A stretch of 64,000 nucleotides of DNA from an uncultured Marivita sp. (lineage in GTDB: Bacteria; Pseudomonadota; Alphaproteobacteria; Rhodobacterales; Rhodobacteraceae). Position numbers and translations under genes: made by a program. This document shows positions 42,140 through 51,064 of this stretch, in pieces; the stretch's first letter is position 1, and each line of letters starts with the position of its first letter. The stretch is from the NCBI RefSeq assembly GCF_947488135.1, contig NZ_CANKYW010000002.1:620001-684000 (forward strand), given 5' to 3'. The notes under the pieces are model-generated. The model had not been told where the DNA came from and made no database searches. It worked only from the letters and a program-made list of their open reading frames with translations.

Positions 42140-43478
42140 CTGCAAGGGTCAGCCCCTCGACCAGAAGCGATGGCACGACCCGGCTCAGCCACGGACGCGC
42201 GTCATTCGCCGGAACGATGGTCTTGAGCATCTCGATCAGGTTGCCCGCAATCGTCACGCCGCTGACCGGATAGGCCACTTCGCCATTCTCGACCCAGAAT
42301 CCTGCCGCGCCCCGCGAATAGTCGCCCGTGTTGGGATTGATCGTCGATCCGATCATCGACGTCACGACAAGCCCGGTGCCCATGTCCGTGATCAAACCCG
42401 CGCGATCCTGTGCGCCTGGCGTCAGTGCCACGTTCGAGACACTGGGCGACGGCCCCCCGGTTGTCCCGCGCGCCGCGTTTCCGGTGGGGTCCAGCCCAAG
42501 TTTCCGCGCCGTCGCCAGATCGAGCGTCCACCCCGTCAGCACCCCGTCCTTGACGATATCGCGCTTCTCTGTCGCCAACCCTTCGGCATCGAACGGACGC
42601 GATCCCCCGACACGCACGCGATGCGGATCCTCGGTCAGGCTCAGCTCCGCTGGCAGAACCTCTTTGCCCAGCAGGTCCAGCGCCCAGGACGACCGCCGCG
42701 CAATCGCAGCGCCGTTGATCGCCATCAGCAAATGCCCGATCAGCGACGATGAAATCCGCTCGTCAAACAGCACCGGATAGGCGCCCGTTTTTGGCTTGCG
42801 CGGGTTCATCCGTTCCAGCGTGCGCTCGGCTGCGGTACGGCCGATCTCCTGCGCCGACCGCAGATCGGCCTGAAAAATGCGCTGATCGCCATCGTAATCG
42901 CGCTCCATCCCGGTTCCCGTGCCTGCAATTGCGACACAGGACACCGACCGTGACGTCCGCTGATAGCCACCGGAAAACCCGTTGCTGGCGGCAAGGTGGA
43001 TCGCCTGCGACCCATAGCCTGCCGAAGCGGACGACACCTGCGTGATCCCGTCCACCGCCAACGCCGCCGCCTCTGCATCCCGCGCATCCTGCTCCAGCGC
43101 GGCGGGCGACGGCTCGGGTGACGGGTCATACATCTCGAGCCAGTCGGACTCGCGGTTCCGGGCCAACTGATGAGGATCGGCCAGCCCGGTATAGGGATCC
43201 TCCGGGGCCTCCCGCGCCATCGCGACCGCGCGTTCCGCCATGATCGCGAGACTGTCCGCCCGCACGTCCGATGACGATACGTTGGCAACCCGCTTCCCCA
43301 CGAAGACCCGCAAACCGATATCGGTGCTTTCCGACCGTTCCGCCTGTTCCAGTACCCCGCCCCGCACGTCGATGGAGATGGAGTTGCCCTGCACCGCCAG
43401 CACATCGGCGGCATCGGCCCCGGCGGCGTGGGCGCGCTGCAACAGGCTTTGCGTCAGATCGTCAAGCGTGTCTGTCAT
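42132..43478 (-). CDS. pmbA: PmbA/TldE, metallopeptidase partner of TldD
   Basis: The 448-residue U62-family protein has N-terminal DVLAVQGNSISIDVRGGVLEQAE, middle ASNGFSGGYQRTSRS, and C-terminal TGGPSPSVSNVALTPGAQDR and NPNTGDYSRGAAGFWVENGE, all conserved in PmbA. It lacks the HExxxH motif of TldD, as expected for the TldE subunit. The TldD/TldE pair degrades unfolded peptides and processes some modified peptides. TldD itself is not in the window. It lies in the leftward run rbfA, DUF2233 gene, pmbA, phosphatase. Confidence 0.93.
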   Translation of the reverse strand: MTDTLDDLTQSLLQRAHAAGADAADVLAVQGNSISIDVRGGVLEQAERSESTDIGLRVFVGKRVANVSSSDVRADSLAIMAERAVAMAREAPEDPYTGLADPHQLARNRESDWLEMYDPSPEPSPAALEQDARDAEAAALAVDGITQVSSASAGYGSQAIHLAASNGFSGGYQRTSRSVSCVAIAGTGTGMERDYDGDQRIFQADLRSAQEIGRTAAERTLERMNPRKPKTGAYPVLFDERISSSLIGHLLMAINGAAIARRSSWALDLLGKEVLPAELSLTEDPHRVRVGGSRPFDAEGLATEKRDIVKDGVLTGWTLDLATARKLGLDPTGNAARGTTGGPSPSVSNVALTPGAQDRAGLITDMGTGLVVTSMIGSTINPNTGDYSRGAAGFWVENGEVAYPVSGVTIAGNLIEMLKTIVPANDARPWLSRVVPSLLVEGLTLAGE

Positions 43479-43541
43479 GGAGTCTCCGATGCCAAAATTC
43501 GTGTCGCAGAGAGGTAGAGCGGCGAACGCACCACCGCAACC

Positions 43542-44309
43542 CTACGGATCGCGCGGAGCCACGACGCCCACGATCGGCCCAAGCCAGCGCCCGAAATCCG
43601 ACCGGTTCAGCTGCGGCGCATGGATCCGCGACACACTGCCATCCAGGAAAAGCGCCTGCGGCAAGCCCAGATCGTCGCGGAAAATGCGACCGAATTGGTG
43701 GAAGGTGACCGGCTGATCCGAGATCACGAAGACCACCCGCGTGCCGTCCTCGGACGTGCCCACACCATTGCGGATATAGCGCGACGTGCTGTCGACCAGG
43801 AATCTCGGGTGCAGTTCCCCGTCGATCACCAGCATTGGCCCCGATTGCGTCGCAAACCGGCATTCCGGACGGGCGGCATCATAGGCAAGCGTTTCGATCA
43901 CGTCTGCCCGATCGTCGCGGATGCAGAAAATCCCGTTCGGCAACAGCCCGAAATTCCCTGGCCCGGCATTTGGGATCACGCGCATGATCTCTTCGCCGTC
44001 CTCGACATAGTGACCCACCGGCGCACGATCGCTGTGATACATCCCGCCGTTCATCGCGAAGACCAGCGTCTTGCCTTCTGCCGCCAGGGCCCCGTCGATG
44101 GCCGTGAACTGCCCGTATTTTTCTCCTGACGGCGCGTCGAGGAAAAGGCGCAGATCGGCTTCGCGAGGATCGACCTCGCAAGCGGTATAGGCCAGCCCGT
44201 CGAATTGGCGTTCCTCGCAGGTCACACTGGCCCGCGCCGAGAGCCCGGTCATCGCGACAAGCGCCAACGACGCCAAAACCGCCCTAGTTTTCGATATCAC
44301 GACGCACAT
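43542..44309 (-). CDS. Phosphodiester glycosidase family protein (DUF2233/NAGPA-like), exported
   Basis: The 255-residue protein has a signal peptide (about residues 5-29, ending GLSARA). The NAGPA-like body has GKTLVFAMNGGMYHSDRAPVG, GNFGLLPNGIFCI, ATQSGPMLVIDGEL, RNGVGTSEDGTRVVFVIS and ALFLDGSVSR; MNGGM and LDGS are the usual signature pieces. The family includes the enzyme that uncovers mannose-6-phosphate in lysosomal enzymes; bacterial substrates are mostly unknown, probably cell-envelope phosphodiester glycans. Several starts exist (TTG 44321, ATG 44309, GTG 44300), all overlapping the rbfA end; ATG is chosen. No strong ribosome site, so coupling to rbfA is likely. Confidence 0.85.
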   Translation of the reverse strand: MCVVISKTRAVLASLALVAMTGLSARASVTCEERQFDGLAYTACEVDPREADLRLFLDAPSGEKYGQFTAIDGALAAEGKTLVFAMNGGMYHSDRAPVGHYVEDGEEIMRVIPNAGPGNFGLLPNGIFCIRDDRADVIETLAYDAARPECRFATQSGPMLVIDGELHPRFLVDSTSRYIRNGVGTSEDGTRVVFVISDQPVTFHQFGRIFRDDLGLPQALFLDGSVSRIHAPQLNRSDFGRWLGPIVGVVAPRDP

Positions 44310-44679
44310 CGTCTTGTTCAAACATCCGGCGCGTATCGTCCATCCGGTCGAACGTGTCGTCCAGCTTGAACCGCAATTCGGGCGAGAACTTCAGCGTCAG
44401 ATTCTTCGACACCGCGCGACGCAATTCGCTGCGGTTGCGGTTGAGAAGCTCCAGCACATCCTCCTGGCCCTTGCCGCCCAACGGCACGACAAAGGCCGTG
44501 GCGACGCGCAGGTCAGGCGACACGCGCACTTCCCCCACGGTGATGGAGTAGCGGTTCAGATCGGGATCGTGAATGTCCCCCCGCGCCAGCACATCGGCCA
44601 GCGTCCGGCGGATCAATTCCCCCACGCGCAGCTGTCGCTGGCTGGGTCCCTCAGAGCTGTGAGATCGGTTTTTTGCCAT
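44284..44679 (-). CDS. rbfA: Ribosome-binding factor A
   Basis: The 131-residue protein is a complete RbfA: SQRQLRVGELIRRTLADVLARG, SPDLRVATAFVVPLG, LNRNRSELRRAVSKNLTLKFSP and ELRFKLDDTFDRMDDT. It binds the 30S subunit late in maturation and in cold adaptation. In many bacteria rbfA sits downstream of infB and before truB. Here it is 19 kb away from infB, divergent from dapB across an 84-bp gap, with the DUF2233 gene downstream. A larger reading through dapB is rejected. The ATG at 44679 begins MAKNRSHSSEGPSQRQLR, typical of alphaproteobacteria. Confidence 0.96.
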   Translation of the reverse strand: MAKNRSHSSEGPSQRQLRVGELIRRTLADVLARGDIHDPDLNRYSITVGEVRVSPDLRVATAFVVPLGGKGQEDVLELLNRNRSELRRAVSKNLTLKFSPELRFKLDDTFDRMDDTRRMFEQDDVRRDIEN

Positions 44680-44763
44680 ATTCGGCACATAAGCGGTCTG
44701 GCGGCCTTTGCCAAGCAGAGGGTCACCCGCTATTGAGGCGAAAATCCACCAGCGGAGACTGTC

Positions 44764-45582
44764 ATGAGCGAAGAGATCGGTGTCGTTGTCACGGGGGTGT
44801 CCGGGCGCATGGGGCAAATGCTGGTGGCCGAGATCGCCAAACATCCCCGGATGCACCTCGCCGGTGCGGTCGAGCGCGAAGGCCACGACTGGGTCGGTCA
44901 GGATGTCGGCACTGCGATGGGGGGTGCGGCGATGGGCGTGATCGTGGCCGATGATCCGCTGGATTGCTTCGCGCGTGCGCAGGCGGTGATCGACTTCACC
45001 GCGCCTGCTGCTACGGTCGCATTCGCCGAACTCGCGGCTCAGGCACGCGCGGTGCATGTGATCGGCACCACTGGCCTGTCCGACAATGACCTCACCAAGA
45101 TCAAGGCAGCCGCGCACCACGCCGTGATCGTGCGCGCAGGCAACATGAGCCTTGGCGTCAACCTGCTGACCGTGCTGACCCGCAAGGTCGCGGCGGCACT
45201 GGACGCCGATTACGATATTGAGGTGATCGAATACCACCACAACAAAAAGGTCGATGCGCCCTCCGGGACCGCTCTGATGTTGGGGGAGGCGGCGGCTGAG
45301 GGGCGCGGTGTTGACCTGCGCGAGGTGTCCGATCGGGGTCGCGACGGCATAACCGGCGCGCGCAAGCGTGGCGATATCGGCTTCAGCGCCATCCGGGGTG
45401 GCGATATCGTCGGCGAGCATGACGTGCTCTTTGCGGCAGAGGGCGAACGCATCACACTGCGCCACGTTGCCAGCGACCGTGCGGTCTTTGCCCGCGGCGC
45501 GCTCAAGGCGGCGCTTTGGGGGCAGGACAAGGCGCCGGGTGAGTACGATATGCTCGACGTTCTGGGCCTGTCCGAGGAATGA
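44764..45582 (+). CDS. dapB: DapB, 4-hydroxy-tetrahydrodipicolinate reductase
   Basis: The 272-residue protein has the dinucleotide-binding start [15 protein letters not shown]. The catalytic block [20 protein letters not shown] and the tail [22 protein letters not shown] are typical of DapB. It reduces hydroxy-tetrahydrodipicolinate with NAD(P)H on the diaminopimelate/lysine route. dapA, for the preceding step, is in this window too at 55010 but not adjacent. The ATG follows GCGGAGA. Divergent from rbfA. Confidence 0.97.
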   Translation: MSEEIGVVVTGVSGRMGQMLVAEIAKHPRMHLAGAVEREGHDWVGQDVGTAMGGAAMGVIVADDPLDCFARAQAVIDFTAPAATVAFAELAAQARAVHVIGTTGLSDNDLTKIKAAAHHAVIVRAGNMSLGVNLLTVLTRKVAAALDADYDIEVIEYHHNKKVDAPSGTALMLGEAAAEGRGVDLREVSDRGRDGITGARKRGDIGFSAIRGGDIVGEHDVLFAAEGERITLRHVASDRAVFARGALKAALWGQDKAPGEYDMLDVLGLSEE

Positions 45583-45623
45583 TCGCGCCACGCACCTTGG
45601 GAACTCTTTGATCCAATCGTGCA

Positions 45624-45649
45624 TTTCTTGCGTATCTTAAAGCAAGAAA
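45624..45649 (+). other. Hairpin in the leader of the small secreted-protein gene
   Basis: TTTCTTGC (45624-45631) pairs perfectly with GCAAGAAA (45642-45649) over a 10-base loop, in the 88-bp gap after dapB. The following bases are CCTGCCCGGAGG, so it is not a usual terminator. It ends just before the ribosome site GGAGG of the next gene and could affect its translation. Confidence 0.45.
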
Positions 45650-45670
45650 CCTGCCCGGAGGACCAAAGAG

Positions 45671-46030
45671 ATGACACGTATCGCCCTGATCGCCGCTGTC
45701 GCTGCCGGTTTCGCGCTGCCGACGATGGCCGCCGCAGACCTCAAGCGCGTTGAAAGCAAGTCAGAATTTGTCCAGCTCGTACAGGGCAAAACTCTGTCTC
45801 GCCCGCTCGTACGTCTTCAGGTCAGCCCAAATGGTCAGATCTCGGGACGCGGCGCCACTTGGGATGTGACCGGTTCATGGACGTGGCAGGACGGCTTCTT
45901 TTGCCGCGATCTGAATTGGGGCGGCGATGATCTTGGCTATAATTGCCAGGCTGTTCTCGCAAACGGATCAGAGATGCGCTTTATCGCCGATCAAGGCGCG
46001 GGCGATGCCGCCGATTTTCGTATCCGCTGA
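45671..46030 (+). CDS. Small periplasmic protein of unknown function
   Basis: The 119-residue protein has a signal peptide (MTRIALIAAVAAGFALPTMA, cleaved near AAADLKR). The mature part of about 97 residues is probably a beta-sandwich, with PLVRLQVSPNGQISGRGATWDVTGSWTWQDGFFCRDLNWGG and one pair of cysteines (FFCRD, YNCQAV). I recall homologues in roseobacters mislabelled dihydrodipicolinate reductase because of the neighbour dapB; the sequence has no relation to that enzyme. The ribosome site GGAGGACC is good. It is convergent with the SDHAF4 gene, with 3 bases between stops. Confidence 0.8.
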   Translation: MTRIALIAAVAAGFALPTMAAADLKRVESKSEFVQLVQGKTLSRPLVRLQVSPNGQISGRGATWDVTGSWTWQDGFFCRDLNWGGDDLGYNCQAVLANGSEMRFIADQGAGDAADFRIR

Positions 46031-46033
46031 CGG

Positions 46034-46216
46034 TCAGAAGTCGATCGCGAGGCCGCCTTTTTCCCAGTCGCCATAGCGCACGGGCTCGGGTCCATCGCGG
46101 CCCCCCAACTCTTTGGGAAGCGGCTGTTCGGCAGCCGCTTTTTTGCGGCGCTCCTCCGCTTCGGCGAGGGCACGCTGGGCGGCGGGGGGCAAGTCTTTGG
46201 GTGTGTCAGAACTCAT
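46034..46216 (-). CDS. DUF1674 protein, succinate dehydrogenase assembly factor 4 homologue
   Basis: The 60-residue protein has a charged, Ala/Glu/Lys-rich helix in the first half. It ends with the conserved motif GGRDGPEPVRYGDWEKGG followed by LAIDF, the DUF1674/SDHAF4 signature (GPEPTRYGDWE..G...DF). In mitochondria SDHAF4 helps mature the flavinated SdhA subunit; a similar role in alphaproteobacteria is inferred. The ATG at 46216 is supported by GGAAGA 7 bases upstream. No sdh genes are present in the window. It is divergent from rsmB with a 79-bp gap. Confidence 0.88.
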   Translation of the reverse strand: MSSDTPKDLPPAAQRALAEAEERRKKAAAEQPLPKELGGRDGPEPVRYGDWEKGGLAIDF

Positions 46217-46295
46217 CGCGGTCTTCCATATCTGCTCTCTTTGATATACGCGCCTTCCGGTCCGGGACAACCCCGGCCCGTTACAGGATAGCCCC

Positions 46296-47576
46296 TTGCC
46301 CGCACCCGCATCGCCTCGCCTCGTCGCCTTGGACGGCCTTAGCCAGATCATCGGCGAAGGCCGCATGTTGTCCGAAGTCACAAGCGATCCGGTCTGGCAG
46401 GATTTGACCCCTCCCGAGCGCGCGACGGCGCAACGGCTCATCACCGAAACGCTCCGCTACCTGGGCCGCGCCGATCACCTGCTGACCCCGAACCTGCAAC
46501 GCCAGCCGCCACTGCGGGTGATGAACCTGCTGCGCATGGCGACGGTCGAACTGATGACCGGCGGCGCCGCGCATGGCGTGGTGAACGAAGCGGTGAAACT
46601 CGCCGGTCGGAACAAGAAGACCGCACCGATGAAGGGGCTGGTGAACGCAGTCCTTCGCAAGATCACCGCTTTGGATCAGGACGCGTGGGAAAAAGCCCCC
46701 GACACCATGCTGCCGAAATGGCTGCGCCCGAAACTCGCGAAAGCGTGGAGCAAGCCCGTCGTCGCACAGATCGAACGCGCTCATGCCGTGCCGCCACCCA
46801 TCGACCTGTCGGTGAAATCCGACCCGCAGGGCTGGGCGAAAAAGCTTGATGCAGAGCTGTTGCCGACGGGCTCACTTCGTCTGTCCGCGCGCGGTCAGCT
46901 TTCGGCATTGCCGGGGTTCGACACCGGCGATTGGTGGGTTCAGGACGCTGCAGCGGCGCTGCCTGTGCAACTGCTCGGCGATGTCACGGGCAAGCGCGTG
47001 CTCGACATCTGCGCCGCGCCGGGTGGCAAGACGATGCAGCTCGCGGCCAAAGGCGCCGACGTGACCGCGCTCGACATCTCCGAAACGCGCATAGCCCGAC
47101 TGACAGAAAACCTCGCGCGCACAAAGCTGACGGCGAAGACCGTGATCGCGGACGCCCTGACTTACGATGACGGTCTCTTCGATGCGATCCTGCTGGACGC
47201 GCCCTGTTCGGCCACCGGCACGATCCGGCGGCATCCTGACCTGCCCTACGTGAAATCGCAGACCGGGATCGACGATCTGGTCAAACTCCAGCGCGCGTTG
47301 CTGACCCGTACGGTTCAGCACCTCAAACCGTACGGCACGCTGGTCTACTGCACCTGTAGCCTGCTGCGCGAAGAAGGCGAGGATCAGGTCAAATGGCTCC
47401 TGTCCGAGACCGATGATCTTGAACTCCTGCCGCCAGACGCCCCCGGCCTCGACCCCGACTGGATCAGCCCCGAGGGCGGCGTTCGCCTGCGCCCGGACTA
47501 CTGGCCGGACAAAGGCGGGATGGACGGGTTTTACATGGCTGTGCTGCGCCGCAAGGGCAATCCATCGCCAGCATGA
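46296..47576 (+). CDS. rsmB: RsmB-type 16S rRNA m5C967 methyltransferase
   Basis: The 426-residue protein has an N-terminal NusB-like RNA-binding region (TSDPVWQDLTPPERATAQRLI) and a C-terminal SAM-dependent methyltransferase. The motifs are DICAAPGGKTMQLA, LDISETRIARL, the catalytic-cysteine loop LDAPCSATGTIRRHPDL and the second cysteine motif YCTCSLLREEGEDQV. The two-cysteine arrangement is diagnostic of RNA m5C methyltransferases. The start is TTG at 46296 with AGGAT upstream. It is followed by the heparinase-like gene in the same direction. Confidence 0.93.
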   Translation: MPAPASPRLVALDGLSQIIGEGRMLSEVTSDPVWQDLTPPERATAQRLITETLRYLGRADHLLTPNLQRQPPLRVMNLLRMATVELMTGGAAHGVVNEAVKLAGRNKKTAPMKGLVNAVLRKITALDQDAWEKAPDTMLPKWLRPKLAKAWSKPVVAQIERAHAVPPPIDLSVKSDPQGWAKKLDAELLPTGSLRLSARGQLSALPGFDTGDWWVQDAAAALPVQLLGDVTGKRVLDICAAPGGKTMQLAAKGADVTALDISETRIARLTENLARTKLTAKTVIADALTYDDGLFDAILLDAPCSATGTIRRHPDLPYVKSQTGIDDLVKLQRALLTRTVQHLKPYGTLVYCTCSLLREEGEDQVKWLLSETDDLELLPPDAPGLDPDWISPEGGVRLRPDYWPDKGGMDGFYMAVLRRKGNPSPA

Positions 47577-47661
47577 CAATTGAACCGTGACTCGATGCGA
47601 TCACGAAGGTATGATGTCGGCATAAGAACGCTTGCGCAAACGCAAGGCTGAGGCAGAGCTG

Positions 47662-49410
47662 ATGTTTCGACTGGACGCCGCAAAACGGGCGCAGACCCGG
47701 CTTTTGAACCGTGTTCACGCGCGTCTGTCTGCACGCGTCAAACCTGCCACCGCCTTTGTCGGACACCCCGAACCCCGCACTGTCGGCTCCTTCGCGCGGG
47801 GGCGGCAACTGACGGCGGGCAATCTGCTTTTCGCCGGCCATCTGGTCGAAGCCCCCGGGGCGAACCTGTGGGACATCACGCCGCCGGACGATGCGTTTCT
47901 CGAAGAAATCCACGGGTTTCACTGGCTCGACGACATGGCCAGCGTCGGCGATGCCACAACCCGAAAAACCGCGCAGGACTGGCTGTTCACCTGGATCGAG
48001 CGGTACGGCAACGGCTCGGGACCGGGCTGGACCCCTGAATTGGCCGGGCGGCGTGTCATCCGCTGGCTGCATCACGCGATCTTCGTGCTGAGCGGAGCGA
48101 CGCCCGAGCAATCCCGCGCGTTCTTCCGCTCCATCGCGCAGCAGACCATTTTCCTCAACCGCCGCTGGCACAGTTCGCCCCCCGGTCTGCCCCGGTTCGA
48201 GGCGCTGACCGGCCTGATCTCTGCCGGGCTGTCGCTGCAAGGCATGGAGGGTCAGGCCGCCCCGGCGATCAAGGCTCTGGGCCAGGAATGTGCCCGCCAG
48301 ATCGACGCGGCAGGCGGTATCCCGACGCGCAATCCCGAGGAACTGCTCGAAGTCTGTACGCTGCTCATCTGGGCGCGGGACGCCTTGCACGAAACCAGGC
48401 GGACCCCTGAACTCGCGCATATTCAGGCCATCGCCAAAATCGTGCCCACGCTGCGCGCTTTGCGACACGCCGATGGTGGTCTCGCGCGGTTTCATGGCGG
48501 CGGCCGGGGCGTCGAAGGACGGCTCGATACCGCTCTCGCAGCCGCTGGTGTCAAGGCGCAGGCGGCGCAGGATTTGGCGATGGGCTATGCCCGCCTGTCG
48601 GCCGGCCGCACCACCATGATCATCGACGCCGCCGCCCCGCCATCGGGCATGGCCAGCTTCAACGCCCATGCCTCCACCCTCGCGTTCGAGCTGACCTCGG
48701 GGCGGCGCCCGCTGATCGTGAACTGCGGATCGGGCGCGACATTCGGTGAGGATTGGCGCCGGGCAGGGCGGGCGACACCGTCCCATTCCACGCTCTGTCT
48801 CGATGGCTTCTCAAGCTCGCGCCTTGGCGCCACCTCGCGGATGGGCCCGATCGAACGCGAGTTGCTGGATGATGTGCCGAAAGGCGTGCCGGTCGAACTG
48901 TCCCGCGCGACGGACGGCGTTCGGTTCGAAGGCGGGCATGACGGCTATCTGCGCACGCATGGCCTGACCCATGCCCGCATCCTTGAGCTCACCTTTGACG
49001 GGCGCGGCATCGTGGGCGAAGACCTGTTGGTGTCGCTCGATGCCACCAGCAAAGCGCGCTTCGACCAAAAGATCGAAGCCACCCGCCTGTCGGGCATCCC
49101 CTTCGACATCCGCTTCCACCTGCATCCCGAGGTCGACACCGCCATCGACATGAATGGCAGCGCCGTCAGCATGGCGCTGCGCAGCGGCGAGATCTGGGTA
49201 TTCCGCTTTGAAGGCTATTGCGAATTAGCGCTGGAACCGTCGGTTTACCTCGAAAAAGGCCGTCTGCGTCCCCGCGCGACGAAACAGATCGTTTTATCTG
49301 CCCGCGCAATGGAGTATGCGACCCGCGTTCGCTGGTCGTTGGCCAAGGCTCAGGACACCGCCATCGCGGTGCGGGATCTTGTTCAGGACGATGCGACGCT
49401 GCTGAACTGA
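47662..49410 (+). CDS. Heparinase II/III family protein
   Basis: The 582-residue protein has an N-terminal alpha-toroid region (about residues 60-330; WLDDMASVGDATTRKTAQDWLF, RVIRWLHHAIFVLSG). The C-terminal heparinase_II_III beta region has FNAHASTLAFELTSGRRPLIVNCG, GGHDGYLRTHGLTHARIL and the DIRFHLHPEVDTAID block. No signal peptide is visible, unusual for a polysaccharide lyase acting outside the cell. Rhodobacteraceae often carry this gene between rsmB and purH. Substrate unknown; a lyase on an acidic or sulfated glycan, or a recycling role, is possible. The ATG at 47662 follows GAGGCAGAG; an in-frame TTG lies at 47632. Confidence 0.85.
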   Translation: MFRLDAAKRAQTRLLNRVHARLSARVKPATAFVGHPEPRTVGSFARGRQLTAGNLLFAGHLVEAPGANLWDITPPDDAFLEEIHGFHWLDDMASVGDATTRKTAQDWLFTWIERYGNGSGPGWTPELAGRRVIRWLHHAIFVLSGATPEQSRAFFRSIAQQTIFLNRRWHSSPPGLPRFEALTGLISAGLSLQGMEGQAAPAIKALGQECARQIDAAGGIPTRNPEELLEVCTLLIWARDALHETRRTPELAHIQAIAKIVPTLRALRHADGGLARFHGGGRGVEGRLDTALAAAGVKAQAAQDLAMGYARLSAGRTTMIIDAAAPPSGMASFNAHASTLAFELTSGRRPLIVNCGSGATFGEDWRRAGRATPSHSTLCLDGFSSSRLGATSRMGPIERELLDDVPKGVPVELSRATDGVRFEGGHDGYLRTHGLTHARILELTFDGRGIVGEDLLVSLDATSKARFDQKIEATRLSGIPFDIRFHLHPEVDTAIDMNGSAVSMALRSGEIWVFRFEGYCELALEPSVYLEKGRLRPRATKQIVLSARAMEYATRVRWSLAKAQDTAIAVRDLVQDDATLLN

Positions 49411-49431
49411 ACATCGGGATTCCTTGCTGCC

Positions 49432-51021
49432 ATGACCAATCTTGCCCCCCTCCGCCGTGCGCTCTTGTCCGTGTCAAACAAAACCGGACTCGTCGATCTT
49501 GCCAAGGCGCTGCACGCGCGGGATGTGGAGCTTCTGTCCACCGGCGGATCCGCCAAGACGCTGCGCGATGCCGGTATCCCGGTCAAGGACGTGGCCGAAG
49601 TGACGGGCTTTCCGGAAATGATGGACGGTCGGGTCAAGACGTTGCACCCGATGGTGCATGGTGGCTTGCTGGCGTTGCGCGACAACGACGACCACGTCGC
49701 GTCGATGTTTCAGCATGACATCAAGGCGATCGATCTGCTGGTGGTGAATCTTTATCCGTTTGAGGAAACCGTCGCCGAAGGTGCCGATTATGACACCTGC
49801 ATCGAAAATATCGACATCGGCGGTCCCGCGATGATCCGCGCGGCGGCCAAGAACCATGCCTTCGTCACCACGGTCGTGGATGTAGAGGATTACGACGCGC
49901 TGCTCAGCGAACTCGACGCGCATGACGGTCAGACCACGCTGGCGTTCCGCCAGCGCATGGCCCAAATCGCCTACGCGCGCACTGGGGCGTATGATGCGGC
50001 GGTCAGCACCTGGATGGCAGGCGCCATTGGCGAGGCGACCCCGCGCCGCCGGGTCTTTGCCGGAACTCTGGCGCAACCCTTGCGCTACGGTGAGAACCCG
50101 CATCAGGGTGCCGCCTTTTATCGCGATGGCAGCAACCGTCCGGGTGTCGCCATCGCCGAGCAATTGCAGGGCAAGGAACTCAGCTACAACAACATCAACG
50201 ACACTGATGCGGCCTTCGAGCTTGTGTCGGAATTTCTGCCGCGTGACGGCTTTGCCTGCGCGATCATCAAACACGCCAATCCTTGCGGTGTGGCCACGGG
50301 CCGGACCTTGAAAGAAGCCTACCAAAAAGCGTTCGACTGCGACCGCACTTCGGCCTTTGGCGGGATCGTGGCGCTGAACTCGACGCTCGACGGCGAAACG
50401 GCCGAGGCGATTTCCGAGATTTTCACCGAGGTCGTCATCGCCCCCGGCGCGCATCAGGATGCCAAGGATGTGTTTGCGGCCAAGAAGAACCTGCGCCTGC
50501 TGATGGCTCCGGGTCTGGCCAACACCGCTGAACCGGGTATCGCGTGGAAGCAGGTCTCCGGCGGTCTGCTTGTGCAGGATCGCGACAACGGGCGGATCGA
50601 CTTGGACGATCTCAAGGTCGTTACCAAGATCGCTCCGACCGATGACCAGATGCGCGACTTGCTGTTCGCGTGGACCGTCGCGAAGCACGTCAAATCCAAC
50701 GCCATCGTCTACGTCAAGGACGGCGCGACCGTGGGTGTCGGCGCGGGCCAGATGAGCCGCCTCGACAGCGCGCTTATCGCCGCCAAGAAAGCCGAACGCA
50801 TGGCTGAGGCGCTTGGCTTGCCCGAACCGTTGACCAAGGGAAGCGCCGTCGCCTCTGACGCCTTCTTCCCCTTCGCCGATGGCCTGATGGAAGCAGCGGC
50901 GGCGGGGGCGTCCTGTGTCATCCAACCGGGCGGGTCGATGCGCGACGATGAGGTTATCAAGGCCGCGGACGAGGCTGGTCTGGCGATGGTTCTCACAGGG
51001 ATGCGTCACTTCCGGCACTGA
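49432..51021 (+). CDS. purH: PurH, bifunctional AICAR formyltransferase/IMP cyclohydrolase
   Basis: The 529-residue protein has an N-terminal IMP cyclohydrolase (MGS-like) domain to about residue 190: [51 protein letters not shown] and [18 protein letters not shown]. The transformylase domain has [44 protein letters not shown] and [11 protein letters not shown]. It performs the last two steps of IMP synthesis. It ends at 51021, where a near-perfect palindrome begins on the last base of the stop codon. Confidence 0.98.
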   Translation: MTNLAPLRRALLSVSNKTGLVDLAKALHARDVELLSTGGSAKTLRDAGIPVKDVAEVTGFPEMMDGRVKTLHPMVHGGLLALRDNDDHVASMFQHDIKAIDLLVVNLYPFEETVAEGADYDTCIENIDIGGPAMIRAAAKNHAFVTTVVDVEDYDALLSELDAHDGQTTLAFRQRMAQIAYARTGAYDAAVSTWMAGAIGEATPRRRVFAGTLAQPLRYGENPHQGAAFYRDGSNRPGVAIAEQLQGKELSYNNINDTDAAFELVSEFLPRDGFACAIIKHANPCGVATGRTLKEAYQKAFDCDRTSAFGGIVALNSTLDGETAEAISEIFTEVVIAPGAHQDAKDVFAAKKNLRLLMAPGLANTAEPGIAWKQVSGGLLVQDRDNGRIDLDDLKVVTKIAPTDDQMRDLLFAWTVAKHVKSNAIVYVKDGATVGVGAGQMSRLDSALIAAKKAERMAEALGLPEPLTKGSAVASDAFFPFADGLMEAAAAGASCVIQPGGSMRDDEVIKAADEAGLAMVLTGMRHFRH

Positions 51022-51040
51022 TTTTACCGAACGGTAAAAT
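51021..51040. repeat. Perfect-arm palindrome between purH and lspA
   Basis: ATTTTACCG (51021-51029) and CGGTAAAAT (51032-51040) are exact inverted repeats separated by AA. The 2-base centre is too small for an efficient hairpin loop, so the effective stem is 8 bp or fewer with a GAAC loop, followed by TTC. It may be a weak terminator or a dimer-type operator (ACCGnnCGGT core as in some TetR-family sites) upstream of lspA. Confidence 0.5.
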
Positions 51041-51064
51041 TTCTGCCTATCGAAAGGAACGAAC

